This document shows positions 33,789 through 46,300 of a stretch of 64,000 nucleotides of DNA, piece by piece. The stretch is from Piper betle (Eukaryota > Streptophyta > Magnoliopsida > Piperales > Piperaceae), in the NCBI GenBank assembly GCA_033002965.1, contig JAURVB010013503.1, positions 1-64,000 on the forward strand. The letters are read 5' to 3'. Position 1 is the stretch's first letter, and the number at the start of each line of letters is the position of its first letter. The notes under the pieces are model-generated. The model worked only from the letters and a program-made list of their open reading frames with translations. It had not been told where the DNA came from and ran no database searches. The translations under genes were made by a program, and so were the position numbers.

Positions 33789-36700
33789 TTGGTCTTGCTA
33801 CACGTGAATGGTTGAATTGATTATTCGCATGAATTCCTACAAATTTGTTCTTTTTAATTCAGATTTCAGAACATTTAAAAAGTACAGTATTCTTAGAAGT
33901 AGGTAAAAGAAAAAAAACTCAAAGAGGTTGTTGTTTTTTGTAGGAATTTTGTTCCAAACTATGTTTCTTAGGGTGCCTGTGTGTCCCTGCTCACGAAGAA
34001 ACTATGTATTTGGGTGATTAACAGGAGCAAGGCCTGGGCCAATGCGTTGACTTAATTTGGCACAGCTATCGGGCAAACGAGGGGTCTTTTTCTTCCTCGT
34101 TGAAATTTTGCTCTGCACCTTGGTTGCCAACATTGGCATGGAAAGGCCCTAATTCCCTACATTGAGACCGAGGAGTGATGATGCCGATTGATGGGGTATA
34201 CGCTCGTGAATTGTGATGACATACATGGAGCCCCGGGAGGATATATATATATATACATATATATGGGGTGGACAGGCCGCCCCCTCAATAAACCCTCGCA
34301 TTTATTAGATGGACTCCCGAGCCAGCCCAGAATCGGGATCATCAAAACACAATCGTTTCTAAAAAACAATCAAAGCCATGAAAGAGATCTTCACCGAAAC
34401 CTCCCGTTCTCCGTCTTCTAATGAGCCTGCATCTGCATGCTCGCCCTCTCCACCTTTTAAAGCTCCCTCCTTTTGCCATTGATTATAACATGTAGTAATC
34501 AACAATCATCAAGTAAATGAATTAATATATTAACAAAAAAGATAAAGTCAATTAAGGAATAATAATCAAACTGAGAAGAAGCAGCCAAGCGGCGCACATA
34601 TTCCCTTTTTTCAACCGATTTGGTATACGGATATATAACATATATATGACTAGTAGCGCCTTTGAGGTTTGCGTCTCAAAGCGGCCATCCCGCCGAGAAT
34701 AAACTAACACTAAAAGGGAGACGTGAAAATAGTGAAGAGGGGCGCCATTATTGGTGGTGGGAAGGTGAAGAAGAGGAAGAAGAGGAGGGCCTACCGATGT
34801 TCTCCGCACGAATACTGGTCGGAATCGGCACCCTCCTCCCTCTCCATCGCCACGCCACCGTTGAATTGACGCATTGCTTCCTTCGCCTTCCCACCTCCGT
34901 GAATTTAGCTTCGGATGCCTCGCCGGTCAGAATGAGTCGCCACCTTGAGCCCCGCGCCTGCTGCATGCATCCGTGGTCCTCTTTATATATTACTGCATTA
35001 TGCCATATTTACAAATAATGTATATCTGTCTCTCCCCGCCACACCATTTTTTTCTTGTGTGGTGAGTTATTCTTGGCTTCTCTTTCTACTGTTCTGAGTT
35101 CCCCGGGTCTCCCTTCTTTATTACGTTGGTTTGGGTGTCAGGGATGCAGTGGTAGGGTTGGGTATAGATGGGACAAACTATCTTAGGTTATGTTAATGTT
35201 TGTGCTGTTCGTGTATAATCTCTCGTTCATCATACTTGGAAGAATACTTTTATTTTTGAGGGAAAACTATACAAATAAATATATTTTAGAGTGGGTAAAT
35301 ATATATATATATATGATAAACTTTGGTCAGAAACATCTTCTTTTGTTGCACCTTATATAAGCTTGAAAAAATATACGTATGTATTGCATGCCATACAATT
35401 ACGTGAAGAACATAGATCCATGCTCCTTCCTTTCATACAAGTTATATCGTTTTACTTGAATATTATATTGGTAAATAATTAACTGAAAGTTCTCACACGT
35501 AATATTAGCTCCTCGCCCAAGACCAACTTCTATGAAAGCATAAATAAGTAACTAATAAGTAGCTTTTATTAATCATTTTTTATTTACCCGCACCATACGT
35601 CTGGTATATTTAAAATTTATTAGTAATTTATATTCGTAATATAAAAAATATTTTTTTAAAAAACTCTTGTTAATTATTATTTTTAAATAAAAATTATTAA
35701 TAATTATTTAACTTATAATTAAAATATATGTATCTAAATACAATGATTGTATACACATATTAAAAGCCATTTTAATGTTATGTTAAAAAATGTTAAAATA
35801 AAGTAATGATTTTAGTTAAGTAGGTATTAATAAGTTGCAATTTTTAATACTAGTAAATGTTTAATAATTAAATAGAATTTATTATTTTTACAAAATTTTA
35901 ATTCATATATAATTATACTCTAAGATTTTCTAACAATAATAAATAAATACAAATCTTAAGCCTAATGATATTTCCTAGGAAGGTTATTGGAAATCCTAAT
36001 GATTTGAATTATTTATTTTCAAACATACAATATAGATCTAACTCTAATTTCCTATAATTATCACCAAATCATTAAAATTATCAATTTACAATCATTAAAA
36101 TATCATTACCTACAACTTAAATTATGTAAAAATCACGAGTTAAGTATAATTATAAAGTAATAGATTTAAATTTTGATAATATAATTATAAATGTATAGAT
36201 ATAATTTATTAATTTTTTTAGGATTCTTAATCTGGGTATAATTATACTCTAATATTTTTAAAATAATAATAATAATTTTAAATTAAAAAATATTACTAAA
36301 CTCATAAAGCTATTGTGAAGCCATAATTAACCACTGTGCAAGATAAACCATGCAATAAAAGTGAAAACAACCTAGCCTTTTAATGTGTGTGCCGTATATA
36401 TATATATATATATAGCCTTATCAACCTCCTACATCCCCTTAAAATATAGATTTCTTGTTCCTACCCACCGAAATTTCCCTCCCCATTGCACCCTGCCTTC
36501 AACCCTCCCCACTCACCTGCCTTATTTCCCCCCACTCCCCAGCCCAGTTCACCCCACCTGCCACCCGTTTCGTCCCCACCTATCACCGCGCCCCTGCCTG
36601 TAGCCCTCCCCCACCTACCCTATTCCCCCCGCCACCCGTTTCGCCCCCACCCCCGCTGCCGCCCTACTCGCTAATAGAGCTCCTCTTCGTCATTTGTTGC

Positions 36701-36803
36701 CCTGGCTTTTTCAATGCTGACGTCACTTGCATCACTGCCAGCGATGGCGCGACAAAATAGAGGGGGAGAAGGAAAGGGCGATGATAATTTTGTAATGAAA
36801 ATT
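32741..36803. other. Upstream of LRP1-like gene; no gene, several (TA)n tracts
   Basis: The LRP1-like promoter should lie at 32530-33300 on the minus strand, but no single element stands out. (TA)n tracts occur at about 33750-33784, 34233-34263, 35299-35314 and 36395-36413. A C-rich stretch (36430-36670) gives Pro-rich frames on the plus strand, and a small frame at 34552-34966 (-) is Ser/Arg-rich. None has a recognisable domain. Confidence 0.4.
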
Positions 36804-37050
36804 TAACTCACTCCCGACTCAACTCAATATTATGGAAAAAATTTTAAAAATAAAATATTATAAAATAATAACTTAACTCACTCCCGACTCGAATTAATAT
36901 TACTAAATAATTTTTTTAAAAAATTAAAATAAAATACTATAAAATAAAATCATGACTCGCTCCTGTGAGTCAATATTACAAAATAAAAATTTTAAACAAA
37001 TTTAAAAATAAAAACTTAATTCATTCCCGACTCGTTTAAATATTTGTGTC
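36804..37050. repeat. Four diverged copies of a 65-85 bp AT-rich unit
   Basis: The phrase AACTCACTCCCGACTC (or a variant with TTCATTCCCGACTCG / CTCGCTCCTGTGAGTC) starts each copy near 36803, 36872, 36953 and 37020. It is followed by AATATTA(C/T) and an A/T tract. No gene overlaps. Confidence 0.7.
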
Positions 37051-37888
37051 TACAAAAAATAAGTCTTATAACATACTTTTGTAGTTTAAGATTTTGTCAC
37101 ATACATACTATTATTATTTGAGTCACTTTGACCAAGTTTATTCTTATTAATAAAAAAACTAAAAAATGTAAATTAAGTCAATCAAAAGGCAAAAACAATT
37201 TAAAAACAAATTAATCACTGTAGACGTATATTTTCTCGTTTAGTTAAAATGTAGCCCGTATCCTTTTAATCTATCACACCATTTAATGAGATATTATTTA
37301 TAATTTGGGAATTAAAAGTCACACTTTGACGAAGTTTGAAATCAACCATAGGAAAATATAACAAAAGCAAATAAAATAAAATTATGATTGCCCACTTTTT
37401 GAATCAATTAGAGTTTATATTTGAAATGAAAGTCCATCTCTGAAGAGGAAATATAAAGTGAAAATCATCTCATATACTATACCTCAAAAACAAGTATTCT
37501 TTGTAGGTCTATATAACGATGTTCATTTGTATGTGAAATATCAAGCGTATGAGTAAGAAGTTGATGAATTGTTATCCTGTTTCTAGACACAGCTATTTTT
37601 GTATTTAAAAAAAGATACTAGTATAAAAACTTTTTAAAATATTTTTTATTATATTACTTTGATAATTAAAATGGGAGGTTTAATTACATTATATTTGAAA
37701 TTTTATAAGTACTTAAATCATTTATTTTCACATTTACACGTTTATGTGAATTTTAGGTAATAGGGCCCACTAAATTAATTTGAATAAAAGGTGTACATGA
37801 AATAAGCTTTGGGAGTTGTAGTTCATATATTTAAGGCACATTTTAAAAATATTATCATAGTAATTTATCTCATTATTTAAAAAGAATC

Positions 37889-37919
<31 letters not shown>

Positions 37920-38679
37920 TATATTTCTAAGAACAATATGGCCTGCCATCTTATCCGAATACATTTCAAATTCAATGGGATAGTATCAATCACATAGTAT
38001 ACGCTGAGACAACTTTCTATTTTAATCATTCGAGCAAAACATGTAATTTAACATTTATTTTTACTTTGAGTTGTTGACCATGGGATTGAGAACAAGTTTT
38101 TTAACATTAATTATATTGGGTTGCAAGAGCTAATATAAGAGTCAATTCAAAATTATATTGGATGATGAGTTGGACTATAAATGTGGTATAGACTATTGGC
38201 CACAGACTAAGTAAAATATGAGTTAACTATTAGTAATGAATGAAATATATAAATTATGAAGATAAACTTTTTTAATGTGGATAGATTGTAATAACCTTTT
38301 ATTTAATCACACATGTACTACCTCACCTGATAAATTTTAAAACATTAATGAGGACGTATATATTAATATTCAACTTCGTCCACTATTATTGAAATATTGA
38401 CTTAAGGCCGCGTGTTATAATTAGGCCAGATCGCTACAAGGATAAGGTGTCTATAAACAGCACGATGGAAGAGAGGGTAAAATCTCATCACAACTCATGA
38501 TTCGAGTAAAATAAAAAACTTAATTCAAAAGCAAGCCAGTGATGAAATGCATAACAATCACTAACACAAATAAAATAAGAAAAGAACGAAAAAAGTTGCA
38601 AAAACAAAATTGCAATTTTTTTCCAAAATGTGTAATAACATATTGTTTTTTTTTTATTGGCGGCTATTGCCGCCAAAAT
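37051..38679. other. No gene; AT-rich
   Basis: AT-rich intergenic DNA with a (TA)n tract at about 37889-37911. I see no protein, RNA gene or element boundary before the hAT element at 38688. Confidence 0.4.
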
Positions 38680-40159
38680 TTCCTCCCTAGGGGTGGGTGT
38701 TAGTCGGTCAGATGTCAGATAAGGCATTGTCTATATCCGCTCGGGCAAAAAATCGATCGTCCATGGTCAAAATTATTTGGTCATGGTTGGACACGGTCAA
38801 AATTCATTCAATATAGGAAATTATTTTTATTTCATATTTATTTAATTATTTAATTATTTTTTTTCACTATAAATCTGATTTTCTTCTCACAAACAATTAA
38901 TATCACATTTATATAATTGTCATCTCTTTTATTTTTTTGGTTTCCCTCATGTCATTTAGCATAAAAATTAAAAACACTTTAAAAAAACAAGTTGATTATA
39001 GAATATTTATCAAATGAGTAAACACGAACTAATTTAGAAAATTATTTGGATGAACTAACTATTTTTTTGTAGATGGAGGAGATGAACAATTTGATATATT
39101 AACACATTAGAAATTGAATATAGTAAAATATCATATTTTAGGAAAAATTAATCAAGATGTTTTAGTCATTCTTATATTAATCATCGCCAGTAAATCAACA
39201 TTTACTGTTGGAGAACAAAAAATTGGCTCAACTAAGAATAGTTTGGTCTAAAAAATACTTGAAACTATGATACGCGCCCAAAATTGGTTGATAAGTGAAT
39301 CTAAAAATAATTCATATTTTATATCAATGCATTTTCTTTTTTATGATATATTTATTAATATATGTTATTCTCTTATTGCCATATTTTTTACTTGTAGAGA
39401 AACAACTAAGTTCATCATCAAATTTATTTAAAATAATGAATATTAAAGAATTGAAAGATATTGATGATTGTGTTGATGAAGATAGTATTCCAACGTCTTT
39501 GTAACTTTAGAATGCTATATTTAGTTTTTACTCTTTTAATATTTATAAAATATTTCTACAAATAATTAACTATTTTGTATATTCTTTCAAGTATGTAAAT
39601 TACATTGGATGAATAATCAATTAATATAATATTTTGTCATAGAAATATATATAATATTATACTATATTTTGATGTCAAAGATTACTTTAAAGTTTTTATA
39701 CATTGATCATATTTTGTTTGACTTGAAAATGTACATAAGTTAAATTTTGAAAAATTATGGTATTAATTGAGAACATTCTAATTATATAATAAGTGATATG
39801 AATTTATTGTTCTAAATTCTTAAATATGAAGATGACTTTTATCTTTTTTTATGTAAGTTATTTTAAATTATTTAGATATTAAATATTAATTTTATGTATA
39901 AATTTAATTAATTTTAATATATATCATGATTTAAAATTTTTATAAAACATAATATTGACCTCATAAATGTTTAAGGTATTATGTTATTAATATAAAATAT
40001 CGGATATTCAGTCAGTCAGTCGATTGAAAAAGAAATGTTCATGTTTAATTTATTTTTATTCGGTCAAATTTAATTAATTAAATTTGATCGGTTAATTCAA
40101 TCTAATATAATTCAAACTTTGGTCGGAGTTAATAATTTGGACGTACGCCAATTCCTTCC
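38680..40159 (+). mobile_element. hAT element (1464 bp) with dead transposase remnant
   Basis: The element spans 38688-40151. The flanks TTCCTCCC (38680-38687) and TTCCTTCC (40152-40159) match at 7 of 8. It begins TAGGGGTGGGTG; the right end, inverted, reads TTGGCGTACGTCCAAAT, which matches the left end of the 8169-9776 element (GGGCGTAGACGTCCAAAT). The two elements are homologous over their arms in opposite orientation. Inside lies a recognisable hAT C-terminal dimerisation domain (next entry), which fixes the superfamily. Confidence 0.8.
39079..39303 (+). pseudogene. hAT transposase C-terminal dimerisation domain, inactivated
   Basis: One forward frame reads FDIL, a stop, KLNIVKYHILGKINQDVL, then IIASKSTFTVGEQKIGS, a second stop in SLV*KILETMI, and RAQNWLISE. 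The order matches the hAT family pattern (W/K..N..KYP.L..IA.D.LAI..STVASES.FS ... L.P...EALIC.QNWL). Two in-frame stops and the loss of the usual ValAlaSer-GluSer core show it is not functional. A tail at about 39400-39500 (ELKDIDDCVDED) fits the acidic end typical of these transposases. Confidence 0.75.
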
Positions 40160-42162
40160 CACTTTGCAAAGAGGATAATCAAGTCCTTGACCAACGACAA
40201 TACAAATTCGATGGGCAACTAATGTTATTATCCTGTTCTGGGAAGAAGTTGGAGCGCCGGAAGGATGACAATCAACTTTTGGATGCTGACGGGGAAAGTG
40301 CGCCGAACATGCGTGCCCTTCTCGCTGACTCCCCCTGCTGGTGCTTTCTCCAATGCCAGCACCACCCAACCCTGCACCGTGCTTAATGAGACAAAGGCCA
40401 TCAAGATTACAGTATTCAAATATCGTAGACTTCCTCACTCGATCGCAATATTTGCAAAAGACGACGTTAAGTACATGCAAATACCAGCCTGGCGCCGCTT
40501 ATTGTTTCAAACTCTTTGAATGGGAGTGCTGGGGATCGAAGTTTAATCGGTTTTAAAGTGATCTTGCTAGCTGCTTGTGGGTTAGGTTGCTGGTTGTTTT
40601 TATTGACTGTTTCTATTGAAGATTGTCGTTTTCGGATCGAGTGTAGAGTGGGCCAAGAATCCCAAGCACAGAATCATCACAATCGCTGTTGCCCCTCTAA
40701 CTTGTTTGTATCGTCACGTCGTCCGGCTCTTCCCTGTTCAATTGGTCCCATTTGCAAGGATGGAGTTCATGACTCCTCTTTTCATGTCTGCAATGTATTG
40801 CCCCACAAATCTTTTCGGCTTAGAAAACAACAAATGCTATTGATTTTGGGCAGACAGCATTGTGAATCCCGCAGTATGAAAGCTGTGTTTTTTAAGTGTG
40901 TTCAGGGAAGCATTCTCCTAACTTGTTAAGCTTTTGGGGGGGGGGGTGTGATTTGCAGCAAGTTTTCAGGTGGGACGAAGGATTGTTTTTCCCCAGTTTG
41001 CCAAGTGATAACCCGATAATGGCTGCTTATTTAGTTAAACAGAGCGAAAATGTGATGTCATATAATGTATACAACAAGGGGATTTACTGTTTGGGGCGCA
41101 TAATTAAGAGACAGACAAAGAAATGATGAGTTTTGTTTCCTTTTTCGGGTTTGCCTGATTGGCCTATTCAAATTCAAATATAAGAGGAAACTAAACCATG
41201 AGTTTTTTTTTTCAAATGGGAAAATTCATGTGGGAGAGTTGGTAAAAAAAATGAATTGATTTGCATATTTTATGTGCAGCCTTGTTGATTGCTTAATGGG
41301 TTCATCTTTGAGTAAATGCTGTAAATTAAGCGGGAGTCGTACTCTAATTGCGTCGTAAAACCCTTTTTTTCTCTGTGTGGCCGATCTTAAAATTTAGTTA
41401 GCCGGTTAGTTAGCAGAGGAATTAAGTGGAAGTCTTAACTCCCGACTCGCTGGGACTGTCCAATCTTCCATTTTTCCCTCAAATGCATGCGTCACAAGAA
41501 GTTGATGTGTGCAACTGTTCAAGATTTTGTGTACAATACCATGTACAACATACTATAAGTAAATGTCTAATATAATATGTACCGAGCGGAGCGGATATAT
41601 ATCATTTTTACTTAATAGACGGATCTCGACAAATTTAAAGGGAACTGATTTTTGGTTTGAATCAATTAAAGTGATCCAATTTTGTATTTTTTTCATTGGG
41701 AGAAGATTACGATAAGTGCAGTAAGTTTTATAGGACATGCTTGGTTGTGTTATTTTACACTATTTTTTTGTTAAAAAATAAAACTATGACAATGTTGTAT
41801 AAAAAACGTATTTTAACGATTGCCGACAAAATACTAAATGGAAAAGGTAATTTTCACATGACATCGTGCAATATTATGATATCAAAATAAGAAAGGCCAA
41901 ACCCATTTTATTTTTTAAACGATAAGCAAAACTCCCTAGATAACTATGGCTAGCCAAACAACTTGATAAACTCTGATTTTTTCATAATTGTGACAAAAAA
42001 ATTGTGGGGAAATTTTATTAGCATTATATATAAATTTTTTTGTTACCCAAAAAATATTAAAAATCCTGTTACTCGTATTTTTGGCAACAGCATTTCAGTC
42101 GCTTAAAAAAAATATCCCCATTGATGACCTAAGAAAAATCTATCCACGTTTCATTAGATACA
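40160..42162. other. No gene recognised; some sequence reads like transcribed DNA
   Basis: The part at 40190-41130 has coding-like composition. Overlapping open frames at 40265-40519 (+), 40112-40480 (-) and 40616-40843 (+) match no family I know, and none is preferred. A G-run of 10 sits at 40936-40945. The rest (41130-42160) is AT-rich. Confidence 0.35.
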
Positions 42163-43024
42163 GTATATTCCATGGTTGCATGAATCGGAATCGGAATCAG
42201 AATCGGTTTTTCAAGGAGTCGGAATCGGAATCGGTCTGAATCGGCCAAGAATAGGTTCAGTTGAATCGGTCCAAATTAATTTAATCGGTCATATATAATA
42301 ATTTGACAATTTATAATATAAATATATTAAAATTGGGTATTGATGTTATTTTGATATTATTCTGTGTATTATAGTTTCTGATATTTTTAAATATTTTTTA
42401 AGATTTTTTTAAATTATTTAGAATTAATTATTATTTTTGACTCGAGTTAGACTCGAGTCAACTTTTAATTACGAGAATGCCACTCTTTACCCCCCGCCGC
42501 CGCCGCCGCCGGCCCGGTCGGCGGCGAGTCTCGCTGCGGCGATGTCGAGGATGTCGGGAGCCTGATCGGACGAACAGTCGGCGGCTAGGCAGCCCGGAGC
42601 CGGCGGCGAGTCGGCGCGATTCGTGCGTCACAGCCCGATTCGGTCCGGCCACACGTCGGCGGCGACGTTGCGAGGTCGGCGGCGAGGTCGGTAGCCCGGT
42701 CGGCGGCGAGCCCGGAGTCGGGGAGCACGGCGGAGGGCGGAAACGGGGCTGCGGCAGGCGGACGAGCGGCGGCGGCGTGGGGGGAGCGGGTTTGATTTTA
42801 GGTTTTTAAAATCCAAATTACCATTTTACCCATACTTAAATAATTTAATAAAAATCATACCTAGGGTATTTTAGTAATTTCATAAAAAACCGATTCCGAT
42901 TTAAATCGGCTGATTCCAATTCCAAGTTAAATCGGTCGGAATCGACCGATTCCGGTGTCGATTCGGGGCCGACCGAGTCGGCCCCGAAATTCGGCCGACC
43001 AATTCGTGCATCCGTGGTATATTC
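42163..43024. mobile_element. hAT-type element (846 bp) with perfect 8-bp target duplication
   Basis: GTATATTC flanks the element exactly, at 42163-42170 and 43017-43024. The ends are CATGGTTGCATGAATCGG at the left and, inverted, CACGGATGCACGAATTGG at the right. Subterminal arms are built of CGGAATCGG/CCGATTCCG words. The centre (42480-42790) is extremely GC-rich with no credible gene. A GACTCGAG/CTCGAGTC palindrome lies just before the GC-rich core (42439-42460), as does a similar GACTCG...CGAGTC pair (9064-9086) in the 8169-9776 element. Confidence 0.85.
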
Positions 43025-43363
43025 CTGCCTGCCGGTGCCGTACGTGAATCGTGCGATATTTTCAAGCGTGCCAACCTTTTATTAAAAAAAATTATTAAAA
43101 TTAATCATTCCTACACCAACATTCGTCCATACAACCCTACGAGCACAACTCATCTCGCTCCACCTGACCTAAATTATATTCAGCCAATCAGGATCTAACA
43201 CCTCATCACGACCAATACAATTCCATTGGTGGAGCACGAAATCGTAGAGTCGCGGCCTTAGTTTGCGAGTCGCTTTCTTTGGCGCCAATTTTTCTCTTGC
43301 CCAACTCCCTCCAAACCCTTCGTCTCCCCGGCGGCGTCGCCGGCCATTCGCCGGAGATTCTCC

Positions 43364-46300
43364 ATGCCTGCGATGGCCGAGCGCCGCCAATTGCCCAAAG
43401 CTTGCGCCGTGGTACGCCTTCCTTTTTCTTTCGCTTTTCTGATTCTAGGGTTTCGTGGTTTTTGATGGGGTCGGGGTTCTTGATTGAAGGGGAGAGGATG
43501 GGTGCATGCCTGGGAACATTATTGAAATCGAGCTTCGCAATTTCATGACCTATGGTTATTTGGTGTGCCGGCCGGCACCGCGCCTCAATCTCGCCATCGG
43601 GCCTAATTGGTCGGGGAAGAGCTCTATTGTCTGCGCCATTGCCCTCAGTCTCGCCGGGGAGCTGCAGGTTTCGTTTTGAAGAATTATTTTGTTGATTTTA
43701 TGGTGGTTTTTGTGTTTGCTTTTTGTTAAAGATGCTATATTGGGAGTGTGATGGGTTTTGTATATACAGCTGCTTGGAAGGGCTTCGAATGTTGGTGCTT
43801 ATGTTAAGAGAGGGGCGGATTCGGGTTCTGTAAGAATAATGCTGAGGGGTGACACCTCCGAGGAGCGAATCAACATCACAAGAAGAATCGACAGCATAAT
43901 AAGTCAGATTGGACGGTCAATGGTACGCCAGCACATGAATTTTTTGTCCGTACATACTTGGCATTACCTTTTCTTCCGCAATCCCTTCACTAGTTGAGAC
44001 TTGAGGTGGTTTTGGTCACGTCAAATTGACCCAGTAATCCACAGAAGTCTAGAAAATTTACCGTAATAAATTTAACTAGTTGTAAAGTCACAGGCTGTCA
44101 CTACAGAAATGGTTAGATTTTGAAGAAAAACTGGTCCTAAGTTGTGTTTTTGCGTCTTCTGACTGTTGAAGAGGCGCCTCCCCATCTCCACAGGGATGGT
44201 TTGCAGGAGATTGATGTAAGGTAGAAGGAATCAGGAGTGTATGCTTGTTAAACAAAGGTTGACTGCTGCTACAGTTGTCGTTTTTGACTTCTCTATACGA
44301 CATTCAAAAGATCCGTCCATGTAAAACCAGAAATGCGGTCTAGAAATTGGGTATCTTATTAGAAGCTCGATGGACTAGTTCATCGGTGGACATTATCTTC
44401 AATTCCTCATTGGGGTTGACTTTGCACGACACATAATAAAGCCTCAAATAATCAATATATTCACCTTATTTTATTTTACTTTATTTTATTTTTTGGGTGT
44501 ATTTATTCATCTTTCTTCTAAGAAAGCATCTAAAGTTTTGTTATTTTTGGGCTGTTCTTTAATCATAAGTGGCTGGGACGGATTTTTTTCTCTCTTAATC
44601 ATTAGTATCAATTAGTTAAAGGGAGCAAACTTACACAAACATTACATGCATCCTTATTTGCATGTTTATTTCCTGTCTAGGGAAGCCAACTGCTAGACGA
44701 GATGTTATTGAGGTCATAAAGAGGTTCAACATGTGAGTTCGAAAAATGGCAAGTGACATAATTTCTTTCGCTACAATCTTTGGTTTTAATGTTATTATAT
44801 AACTTGTTCCTTACGCATTTGGTCTCTTCTAGTAGGATTACATTTCAGGGGAAGTTGACTAGGCTTAAGGCAACTGATCAAATTTAAGTGGTTGATAGTA
44901 GACAAAACATTCTCTTTTATTTAAGTTGACACTTTGTGAATAATAAATAAATGGTTCCAACACTCTATTATTCCACCATTTGTCATTCCAGATCTTAAGG
45001 TCATAGATTTACTGCAGAGTTTTCTTAACTGTAGTCTGAAATGTATTTATTTATAATATAGCTTCGTGATCGTTAATTTAAACACCCTAAAAGTCTTCAT
45101 GGTTCTTGAAATCTACCATCAACTGTTTTAGAATGGTATTATATAATGTTCTTGGGGTCTGAATTTTTTTTTTTTTAAATTAAATATGTTGCCAAGGCGA
45201 CCCAAAACTAGCTTTATTATATGCTGCAAGTTTTCATATTAGATTTTGGATGAGGAAGATTACGGGTAGATGGAACAATGCATTTGGAGTAATGCACCAA
45301 TGACTAATTTTGTGCTGTTTGGGAACCTTGTGATTGAACTATTTATATTGTTTGTCGTTTTTACATCATATAGATGGAACTTTTTTTTTCATCTTGAAAT
45401 CATTTTGCAGTGTTTATTTCTGTTTTGCAGTTTTTGCCACATGACCGTGTATGTGAATTTGCAAAGCTTACTCCCATACAACTGTTAGAGTAGACTGAGA
45501 AGGCTATTGGAAATCGTGAACTACCATTGCAACATTGTGCACTCGTTGAGAAGAGCATAGAATTGAAGAGATTCTAAGTGGTGAGTTTTTGGATGATTTG
45601 ATTTTTATTTGTGTGCTAAAGAATAAGATATTATGTTATATAAATGTACTGGCTTGTGAATTATAAGCAATGTGGTTTTTGCCTTGGCTCCATGCAAAAC
45701 CTAAAGCATTGATTCTCTTCTATCTAGTTGCATTTTTTTGTGCGATAAAATAAAATTTCATGTCAAGAAGCTTAGGGGCAAAGAAATACAAAGGGGACAA
45801 AGGCTCTAAAGAGTCCTGACGGGGTTACATCCAAAAGTTTAGAAGGAAATCACAATGATCAATAATTCTCTATTTTTAGTTTAGGACTTCTAAAGCAAAT
45901 TGTCTTTGAGAAATAATAGATATAGCTAACGAACCATGATGTATTTTGAGGTCGTCAAATATTCTTTTATTAAAAAAGGGTTTCAAGAGAAGACTTGCAT
46001 ATCTGTTTTGCAAACAAAAGGTAAGAAGCCAATTTTTCTCTTCATCGAAAGAGTTAGGCTTGATGGAGTATGTGACATTTTGAAGGACTAGCTTTCAAAC
46101 TTGTTTACTATAAGAGCACCTAAAGAATAAATGGTCTCTAGTTTCCAGGCAAGCCTCATAAAGATAGCATCTATTAGCGAGAAGAAGTTCTTTCTTTTAA
46201 AGATTGTCTAGAGTTAAGATCCCATTTGACATGACTAACCAAACAATGGACGTATGCCTGTTTGTTCAGTATTTAGACCAAACAAGAGGGGGAGAAGTCT

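Noticed and set aside
34552..35018. Glu-rich 118-codon frame as a small acidic protein
   Set aside because: Frame covers a purine-rich tract; the reverse strand is equally open and neither has a recognisable signal or domain.
40265..40843. A possible two-exon gene on the plus strand
   Set aside because: No family resemblance, equally long frames on the other strand, and no convincing splice pair; left as unassigned.
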